From Anaerolineales bacterium (GTDB lineage: Bacteria > Chloroflexota > Anaerolineae > Epilineales > JAANWY01): 12,757 nt of DNA. Shown one piece after another: positions 1 through 5,294 of this stretch. The notes beneath the pieces are model-generated. The model was given only the letters and a program-made list of their open reading frames with translations, was not told where the DNA came from and ran no database searches. Where the stretch lies: the NCBI GenBank assembly GCA_018263655.1, contig JAANWY010000228.1, forward strand, positions 1-12,757, in the 5' to 3' direction. The position numbers were made by a program, and so were the translations under genes. The first letter of the stretch is position 1, and every line of letters begins with the position of its first letter.

Positions 1-1
1 A

Positions 2-796
2 CTACGGGCGTGTGTAGTTGACTGTCAGCACGGGCGGTGCTTCGATAGAGTCGGCGCCATAGCCCGAATCCCAGGAGAAAATGTCGTTTCCTCCAGCGCC
101 GGGGCCCTGGATACGGAAGGAGACATATCGTGTATTCTGCAATCGGTCTGCCAGCTCACTGAGCAGCGAACTGCTGAACGTCAGCACATTCTCCTGGCCA
201 ACCTCCAGGTCCGAGCCCGTCAGTGGGGTTCCGACGGTGCCCGCGGAGCTTGCACTCTCTATAGCGCTGTAGCCGTGGCTGGACCAATCGAAGTCAGCGC
301 TGGACGCCAACATGCGGACCGTCCACGTCCCATTGCCGGCTAGGTACTCGGCACTCTGTCCCTTTAGCTTCAACGTAGCGCTGGTGAGTTGCGCGTTCGA
401 CGGTACTTCTGACAAGTCAAATTGCACGCCCGCCATGTAGGTGAGCCCATTATAGAAGCCGGCGTACATGTCGTCGTCGCCGAAGTGGTTTGTGTTGGGC
501 TCATTGCTGACAACCCACCCGACTGCGGATGCGACCGGCGTGACTCGGGTCTTGGACTCGCCCGGCGTTCCGTCTCCGTCGTCCGTCGGGCGGGCTACAA
601 GAACGGTCCAGTAGTCCCCGTACCTAGAGTGGGCATCGTACGCATAGCCGGCCCCGATGTCCACATAGTCGGGGTTCATGAGCATGGTCTCGTGTCGAGA
701 GCTTCGCAGCCATGTGTCCACAATGCTATCGATGTCCGTGCTGCCGGCAGCCAGCGCTTCCTCTCCCTCTTCCAAGGGGTAGCCGGCACGCCGCAT
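2..796 (-). CDS. Frameshifted C-terminal part of the same S8 protein: rest of CAP domain 2 and DNRLRE-like domain 3
   Basis: This is the true C-terminus of the protease at 4224, now in another frame. CAP homology in this frame begins upstream of the ATG at 796, at about 901. It reads NQYLRSAAETHSVDLA and then LWSHTGSDSSTPEERM, which aligns with the first CAP domain (RHSEDMA, DHPGSDGSTPFDRI). The ATG at 796 is therefore an internal Met and no Shine-Dalgarno sequence supports it as a start. From that Met, CAP continues to about residue 78 and the DNRLRE-like domain covers about 82-264. It repeats the landmarks of the other two copies: VGWVVSNE, FGDDDMYAG, FDLSEVPSNA and FSWDSGYG. The stop TAG lies at 4..2, so the C-terminus is complete. 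If the frameshift is real, this part is probably not translated and the protein ends after DNRLRE-like domain 2. If it is a sequencing error, the gene is one intact 1408-codon frame including stop. Confidence 0.85.
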   Translation of the reverse strand: MRRAGYPLEEGEEALAAGSTDIDSIVDTWLRSSRHETMLMNPDYVDIGAGYAYDAHSRYGDYWTVLVARPTDDGDGTPGESKTRVTPVASAVGWVVSNEPNTNHFGDDDMYAGFYNGLTYMAGVQFDLSEVPSNAQLTSATLKLKGQSAEYLAGNGTWTVRMLASSADFDWSSHGYSAIESASSAGTVGTPLTGSDLEVGQENVLTFSSSLLSELADRLQNTRYVSFRIQGPGAGGNDIFSWDSGYGADSIEAPPVLTVNYTRP

Positions 797-3700
797 CCGC
801 TCTTCAGGCGTTGAGGAGTCGCTGCCGGTGTGACTCCACAGGTTGTTGGTAGCCAGGTCGACGCTGTGAGTCTCCGCTGCGCTCCTAAGGTACTGGTTCT
901 GCTGAGTGCGCTGAGTGCTGTGAGACCTCGGCGCCCTCGCTCGTCGTTGATGGCTCTGATCAACGCAGCGGTGTCGCTGTCTCCGGGAGGCAACGTTGGC
1001 GTAGCTGTTGGGGTAGGCGACGGTGGCGGCGCCGGCCCGTCTGCCCGGCGATACTTGATCTGCAGTACCGGTGATTCGAACCCCCCACCGGTCCCATAGC
1101 CGCTATCCCACGAGAACACGTTACTATCGCCGGTCTGAGGGCCGACAACGCGGAAGGACACGTAGCCGGTGCTCCCCCGCCTGGCGCCGAGTTCGGTTCG
1201 GAGAGCTGCCGTCAACCCCAGGCGATTTACCTTGCCGACGTCCAGTTGGTCAGCCTCCAGGGTCAGGTCACCTTCGTCCAAATCTTGCAGCGCTCCGACG
1301 GACGACGCGTTGCTGATGATGGCGTAGTCGTGATCGGGCCAGCCGGCATCGACCGCACCGTCCAGCATTTCGATCTGCCACGTCCCCTCGCCACTCAAGT
1401 ACTGCCGAGTCTGTCCGGTTAGCAGCAATTCAGCTTCCAAAACCTCGATGTTCGGCGGTAGCGGTGCAAGGTTGAATCGGATGCCGCCCAGGTAAGTGTT
1501 GGCGTTGTGCATGCCGGCATATACATCATCGTCGCCAAAGTTGTTCGTGTTCGACTCGTGGCTTGCGACCCAGCCGACGCTCGTTGCAGGCGGGGTAAGC
1601 TCGATGACTTCGGGGTTCGACGTTTGCTCTTCCGATCTCGGCGTCGGACTCGGTGACGCCGTTGGCGTAGGAGGCGTCGGACTGCCGCCGCCTTCGCCAG
1701 GTGTGTAGTTGATCGTCAGGACAGGCGGTTTGCCGAGTCCCCCTATGCCGTGGCCGGAATCCCAACTGAACAAGTTGTTGGCGCCGTTCGATGGACCGTC
1801 GATCCGGAAGGATGCACGCTCCGTCGATTGACACCGCTGTTCTAACGCTTCAAGGACATCGGTGGCGAGGTTGAAGATATTTTGCCGGTCATGTTGCAGA
1901 TCGGCGTTCCCCAGGATGGGCAGGAGTAGGTACTCTTCGTCCGCATCACGGATTTGTAGGTAGCCGTGGGTCTCCCAATTTCCATCGACAGCCGATGCGA
2001 GTAGAGACACCGACCAAGAGCCGCGATCGCCTACGAAATCACGTGTCTGACCCGTTAGCGTCAGGCGCCCCCAGTTGATCTTCGCATCCCTCGGGACGAC
2101 GGATAGATCGAACTGGATAGCACCGATGTAGACCTGTCCGCCGTGGATGCCGGCGTAAACATCATCATCACCAAAGTGGTTGATGGCTGATTCGTTGCTC
2201 GCGACCCAGCCCACGTATTGGGCGGCGGGCGTGATATCGACCGTTTTGGGATTTACTGGATCTGTAGAGTCGAGTGTCGGCGTGAGCGTAGCTGTAGGTG
2301 ATGATGTTTCAGTCGGTGTAACCGATATCAGTGTCGCCGTCGGGGTTGGTGTGACACTTCTCGTTACGCTCGGAGTTGGGGTTGGCGTGACACCTCTCGT
2401 TGCGCTCGGAGTCGGGGTTGGCGTGACGCCATCTTCGCCCACCGGGCGTGCCGGATTGCACGTCCAGTAACGCGATCCATCGAAGGTTTCTCCCAAGCCG
2501 CAGCCAATATCGACGAAGGACTCGTTGGTGAGGATGGCCCAGTGGTAGTCACTATTTTCCCAGGCTTGGACAGCATCCGTCGGGTTTCGGTAGCCGCAGG
2601 CGATGACTTCACTGGCCCTGTCCATGGGGTATCCGCTGTCACGGATGCGGTCGAAGGGCGTTGAGCCATCGGAGCCGGGGTGGTCACACCGGCCAGTACT
2701 TGCCATGTCCTCGCTGTGGCGGCGGGCGGCTGCCATGAGCCGTTCGTCGCGTCTAAGGGCCGGCAGACCCAGCTCCGCGCGCTTAGCGTTGATGAGGTCG
2801 ATCAGTTGCTGTTCGAGGTCATCCGGTGGGGCTGTCGTATTCGTCGGTGTCGGTGTCCGTGTTGACGTCGAGGTGGGTGGGGGTTCTGGCGGATCGCTGT
2901 TCAGCGCGGCGAAGGCGTCGATACGCCCCCAGCCAAAGATGGGGTCCCATCCAGAAACGCCCAGATCGACAGCCGTCTCTTCGATGACGTTGCGGATTTG
3001 TCCATTCGTCCAATCCGAGTGGATGGACTTGACCAGGGCCGCCAGGCCGGCAACTTGCGGGCTAGCCATGGATGTACCTGACCAGGCCTGGTAACCGCCG
3101 CCACGGACTGGGCCCAGAATTCTGATACCGGGTGATGCCACAGAGATATAGCTCCCGTAGTTGGAAAAATCTGCTTTCTGATCGGTCGGGGTTGTAGCGG
3201 CGACGCCCATCACGTTCTCATAAGCAGCGGGGTACGTGGGGTTGGAGGTGTTCTGATTGCCGGCCGCCGCGATCACCACCACACCATGTTCCCAGGCATA
3301 ATTGACTGCTTGCTGCATCGTGGCGGAGGTGTACGGCCCTCCAAGGCTCATGTTAATCACGTCGGCGCCCTGATCCGTAGCCCATGTGATACCGTTCGCG
3401 ATCCAACTGTGAGCCCCGACGCCGCTCGCGCTGAGCGATTTGACGGGTAAGATCTTGGCTTCCCAGGACACGCCGGCGATGCCAATTCCATTGTCCGTCA
3501 CAGCGGCCGCCGTGCCGGCCACATGGGTCCCGTGCCCCTGATCGTCCCTGGGGTCGCCATCGTTATTTACGAAATCGTAACCTGGCAACAGCTTGCCATT
3601 AAGGTCCGGGTGGGTCTCGTCGACGCCGGTGTCGATAACGGCGATAGTGACCGTTGGGCTGCCCACCGTGATGTCCCAGCCCTGTGGAGCTTTGATCTTG

Positions 3701-4224
3701 GCCAAGTTCCACATGTCCGGGTACTTCGGGTCGTTGGGCTGAAGCGTCAGTCCCTCAGCGACGATTGTCAATGCCTCGGCGGACAGAATGGGGCCGTCGG
3801 GCCACCCGGCGATGCTGGCCATATAGTCGGGTTCAGCAAAGGTGACTGCCGGCTCGGCCTGGTAAGCGAAGACCATGCTCGTGGCTTCTTCTAGTACCTG
3901 GAGAATCTGGATGCCCAGAGCAGGAATCTCACCGATCACCTCAGCCCCGAGGCGTTCGTGGATTTCGGCCTTTTCTGCATCGGATGTGCCGGGTCCGAAC
4001 TGGACGAGGAGCTGGCCCTCGACATAAGTGGCATCGCCATCCGGGAAAAACGCGGTGTCTTGAGCGTTGGATGGGACGATGTCGCGGCTCCTACGAAGGC
4101 CGGCTGTCGAAGATCCGGCAAGCGGCCAGCTCGTGGCGCGTGAGGTTGAAAAAGCTCGATATCCTGGGGCTAAGACAGCTAGAATGACGAGCAGCAGGAG
4201 TACAGTTTTCGTTTGACGTAACAT
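676..4224 (-). CDS. Secreted S8 (subtilisin-like) serine protease with CAP and DNRLRE-like domains; frameshifted near its C-terminus
   Basis: Exported subtilase. The ATG at 4224 is preferred over the ATG at 4263 because GGAGGT (4237..4232) lies 7 nt upstream and a signal peptide follows at once (MLRQTKTVLLLLVILAVLAP). In residues from this start: a prodomain of fervidolysin type about 65-140 (EGQLLVQF); S8 domain about 180-442 with catalytic D198 (VIDTGVD), H231 (GHGTHVAG), oxyanion N323 (AAGN) and S385 (GTSMASP), all present; Pro/Thr linker; CAP/SCP domain about 471-592 with four cysteines (513, 543, 575, 589); TPTPTPS linker; DNRLRE-like beta domains about 661-842 and 874-1060, sharing VGWVAS, FGDDDVYAG and FSWDSG; then the start of a second CAP domain (LIRAINDERGRRGL). 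After about residue 1108 the frame is wrong: the last 75 or so residues match nothing in CAP and end at a chance stop at 676. The proper continuation is in the next frame (separate entry). With one base restored the protein would be 1407 residues. The S8 call is very secure; the DNRLRE name is tentative. Confidence 0.93.
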   Translation of the reverse strand: MLRQTKTVLLLLVILAVLAPGYRAFSTSRATSWPLAGSSTAGLRRSRDIVPSNAQDTAFFPDGDATYVEGQLLVQFGPGTSDAEKAEIHERLGAEVIGEIPALGIQILQVLEEATSMVFAYQAEPAVTFAEPDYMASIAGWPDGPILSAEALTIVAEGLTLQPNDPKYPDMWNLAKIKAPQGWDITVGSPTVTIAVIDTGVDETHPDLNGKLLPGYDFVNNDGDPRDDQGHGTHVAGTAAAVTDNGIGIAGVSWEAKILPVKSLSASGVGAHSWIANGITWATDQGADVINMSLGGPYTSATMQQAVNYAWEHGVVVIAAAGNQNTSNPTYPAAYENVMGVAATTPTDQKADFSNYGSYISVASPGIRILGPVRGGGYQAWSGTSMASPQVAGLAALVKSIHSDWTNGQIRNVIEETAVDLGVSGWDPIFGWGRIDAFAALNSDPPEPPPTSTSTRTPTPTNTTAPPDDLEQQLIDLINAKRAELGLPALRRDERLMAAARRHSEDMASTGRCDHPGSDGSTPFDRIRDSGYPMDRASEVIACGYRNPTDAVQAWENSDYHWAILTNESFVDIGCGLGETFDGSRYWTCNPARPVGEDGVTPTPTPSATRGVTPTPTPSVTRSVTPTPTATLISVTPTETSSPTATLTPTLDSTDPVNPKTVDITPAAQYVGWVASNESAINHFGDDDVYAGIHGGQVYIGAIQFDLSVVPRDAKINWGRLTLTGQTRDFVGDRGSWSVSLLASAVDGNWETHGYLQIRDADEEYLLLPILGNADLQHDRQNIFNLATDVLEALEQRCQSTERASFRIDGPSNGANNLFSWDSGHGIGGLGKPPVLTINYTPGEGGGSPTPPTPTASPSPTPRSEEQTSNPEVIELTPPATSVGWVASHESNTNNFGDDDVYAGMHNANTYLGGIRFNLAPLPPNIEVLEAELLLTGQTRQYLSGEGTWQIEMLDGAVDAGWPDHDYAIISNASSVGALQDLDEGDLTLEADQLDVGKVNRLGLTAALRTELGARRGSTGYVSFRVVGPQTGDSNVFSWDSGYGTGGGFESPVLQIKYRRADGPAPPPSPTPTATPTLPPGDSDTAALIRAINDERGRRGLTALSALSRTSTLGAQRRLTASTWLPTTCGVTPAATPQRLKSGCGVPATPWKRERKRWLPAARTSIALWTHGCEALDTRPCS
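885..905 (-). other. Frameshift site in the second CAP domain with a tandem 9-bp duplication
   Basis: On the minus strand the 9-mer GCACTCAGC occurs twice in tandem just before the frame change. Upstream reads GLTALSALS in the S8 frame; downstream reads NQYLRSAAETHS in the frame of the 796..2 segment. The change equals one missing base (or two extra). Compared with CAP domain 1, this copy also has about three extra residues, matching one 9-bp repeat unit. No X-XXY-YYZ slippery heptamer is visible, so programmed frameshifting is unlikely. Confidence 0.75.
1615..1638. other. Illumina adapter-like tract inside the protease gene
   Basis: The plus strand at 1625..1638 reads TGCTCTTCCGATCT, an exact 14-base match to the end of the TruSeq read-2 adapter. 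Extending left to 1615, the match is 23 of 25 adapter bases, with one substitution and one missing base. It encodes RSEEQTSN in the linker between DNRLRE-like domains 1 and 2, in frame. It may be adapter sequence carried into the assembly, or a coincidence. Confidence 0.7.
2342..2430 (-). repeat. 36-bp tandem repeat encoding the TPTPTPS linker
   Basis: Two full copies (2342..2377 and 2378..2413) and about half of a third. Each encodes a 12-residue unit of type VTPTPTPSxTRx after CAP domain 1. Copies differ by a few substitutions. A linker of this kind can change length by slippage and is likely an extended surface spacer. Confidence 0.85.
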
Positions 4225-4231
4225 GGACGTC

Positions 4232-4279
4232 ACCTCCGAGAAAGAATCGCAGCTAAACGACACGTAGCGGAAATGTCAA
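4232..4279 (-). promoter_or_regulatory. Ribosome binding site and candidate sigma70 promoter of the S8 protease
   Basis: GGAGGT at 4237..4232 is a near-perfect Shine-Dalgarno 7 nt before the ATG at 4224 and decides the start. Upstream, a perfect TTGACA lies at 4279..4274. A 17-nt spacer then leads to TTAGCT at 4256..4251, which is a poor -10 element, so the promoter call is weak while the ribosome binding site is strong. Confidence 0.5.
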
Positions 4280-4545
4280 TGCTGTTGGGCAGATGAGGAA
4301 TCTGCAAGACCCTAATCATTCCCAGATTTGCGGGCTTCCAAAGGGATTAGGGGGGATGATGATTATGTGTTTACGGTTCCCTGAAGCCAGCACCTGGTCG
4401 CAAACAGGGGGGGGACGCTGAAGCTATCCCCGCCGAGGTTCCGGCACGTCAGCGCCGGTCGTCAGGCCTGACAAAAGCTTGGGCAGGGGAAGCTTGGTCA
4501 GAATGGAATAGTTCAGCGTCTCATCGCCTATTTGTGAATGTGGGC

Positions 4546-4666
4546 GTTCAGCCACCCTTGCGAAGGTTGAGAGTAGCCGTGGCAAGAGGCCGATTTTCGA
4601 CTGGCGAGGGGCGCCTCAACCCGAATGCGATTGGCAAACCTTCGCAAGGGTCCCCACTACCTGAAC
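4546..4666. repeat. Long inverted repeat, possible structured RNA or regulatory dyad
   Basis: ACCCTTGCGAAGGTT (4554..4568) is the exact reverse complement of 4637..4651, a 15-bp stem with a 68-nt interior. GTTCAG (4546..4551) and CTGAAC (4661..4666) extend the dyad outward. Inside, GGTTGAG and CTCAACC offer a competing stem that reuses the edge of the main one. No promoter or T-tract is clearly tied to it. Confidence 0.5.
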
Positions 4667-4703
4667 GGTTACTTGTGAATGATCAATTCCTCTGCATTTG
4701 TAA

Positions 4704-4730
4704 CTACTCAGGTACTTCGTGCCTGAGTAG
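4704..4730. repeat. 12-bp stem hairpin with TTC loop
   Basis: CTACTCAGGTAC pairs with GTGCCTGAGTAG around a TTC loop, with a single T-G wobble. No T-tract follows on either strand, so it is not a typical terminator. A TATAAT lies at 4743..4748 but has no matching -35 element at 17 nt. Confidence 0.6.
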
Positions 4731-4785
4731 CTGCCTGCATTCTATAATGAGCCTACTCACGAACCTGTCACGATATTGGGCTGTC

Positions 4786-4813
4786 ATAGGCAACGCACCT
4801 ATAGGCAACGCAC
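4786..4813. repeat. 13-bp direct repeat, period 15
   Basis: ATAGGCAACGCAC occurs at 4786..4798 and again at 4801..4813, separated by CT. Two copies only, too few for a satellite or iteron array. It could be a paired protein-binding site or a slippage product. Confidence 0.7.
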
Positions 4814-5081
4814 TTAATCCTAATACATCGGATACAGGCTCTGCTCGACGGGAAGGCTACTCCTGTTCGGTCCTCATCATGTTTTTATCAAATGGTGAGC
4901 CTACGGATTGACACCGTACACGTCGCGACGGAGAACCGACCACTTTCCGTAGTATAGCCGTCGTGCAGCATCGCCCTTTCTGAGCTAATATGTTCCTGTT
5001 GGAATAGTTGGTCCTCGGCTGTGCGCGCTTACAAGTTACGTAAGGGAGAGTTGGCTGTTGTGGCTGCACAAGAATAGACCA

Positions 5082-5131
5082 GAAAAAGGGGGTCGGTGCA
5101 GGGCGGCCGCCCTGCACCGACCCCCTTTTTC
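5082..5131. terminator. Perfect 50-bp palindrome with terminator-like A5/T5 ends
   Basis: The two 25-base arms are exactly complementary with no spacer. Each arm runs from GAAAAAGGGGG through TCGGTGCAGGGCGG, and CC/GG pairs continue outside one mismatch (5079..5134). The G+C stem flanked by A5 and T5 has the form of a bidirectional rho-independent terminator, and the centre holds a NotI site (GCGGCCGC, 5103..5110). It sits between two divergent genes, 24 bp before the GH3 promoter, so no known gene ends here. It might insulate that promoter, terminate an unseen transcript or be a short mobile palindrome. Confidence 0.7.
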
Positions 5132-5154
5132 CGGATTTCTCAACTGCCAGGCTT

Positions 5155-5183
5155 TTGACAGATTGACGTCCAAATACTATACT
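5155..5183 (+). promoter_or_regulatory. Strong sigma70-type promoter for the GH3 gene
   Basis: Perfect TTGACA (5155..5160), a 17-nt spacer and TATACT (5178..5183), predicting a start of transcription near 5190 and a leader of about 105 nt. This is the best promoter match in the window. Confidence 0.8.
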
Positions 5184-5212
5184 TCCGATGTTGTCGTAGG
5201 ATGCTGCACTGG

Positions 5213-5240
5213 GCCGGTGTTACTCCAAGGGGGCACCGGC
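5213..5240 (+). promoter_or_regulatory. Leader hairpin upstream of the GH3 gene
   Basis: GCCGGTG (5213..5219) pairs with CACCGGC (5234..5240) around a 14-nt loop inside the predicted leader. A second TATACT with similar context follows at 5260..5265, partly repeating the -10 region. No known riboswitch pattern was recognised. Confidence 0.4.
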
Positions 5241-5294
5241 TGACCCATGCTTTCTGACCTATACTTTCGGATAATGTTGAGTTGACGATAATCG

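Larger units (their letters stand above)
4264..5081. other. Gene-free divergent intergenic region with several dyads
   Basis: No frame here looks like a real protein. The longest, 4534..4911 on the plus strand, has no recognisable domain or strong ribosome binding site and runs through inverted and direct repeats. Visible structure includes the 12-bp palindrome GTCAGGCCTGAC (4461..4472), a repeated AAGCTTGG (about 4476 and 4490), and the elements listed separately. The composition is more A+T rich than the genes around it. Confidence 0.6.

Noticed and set aside
885..905. Programmed ribosomal frameshift to join the two CAP halves
   Set aside because: No slippery heptamer and no convincing downstream stimulatory structure. 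A one-base deletion or sequencing error next to the 9-bp duplication is simpler.
2180..2470. Val/Gly-rich frame on the plus strand (VGVGVGVT)
   Set aside because: It is the antisense reading of the TPTPTPS linker repeat in the protease gene.
4743..4748. TATAAT as a promoter -10 box
   Set aside because: The hexamer 17 nt upstream (TGCCTG) does not resemble TTGACA, and no gene follows closely.
4786..4813. CRISPR-like or iteron repeats
   Set aside because: Only two 13-bp copies with a 2-nt gap, with no spacers and no cas or replication gene nearby.
4534..4911. 125-residue open frame on the plus strand in the intergenic region
   Set aside because: No domain, no strong ribosome binding site, and it runs across the inverted repeats, the hairpin and the direct repeat. 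Composition is unlike the real genes nearby.
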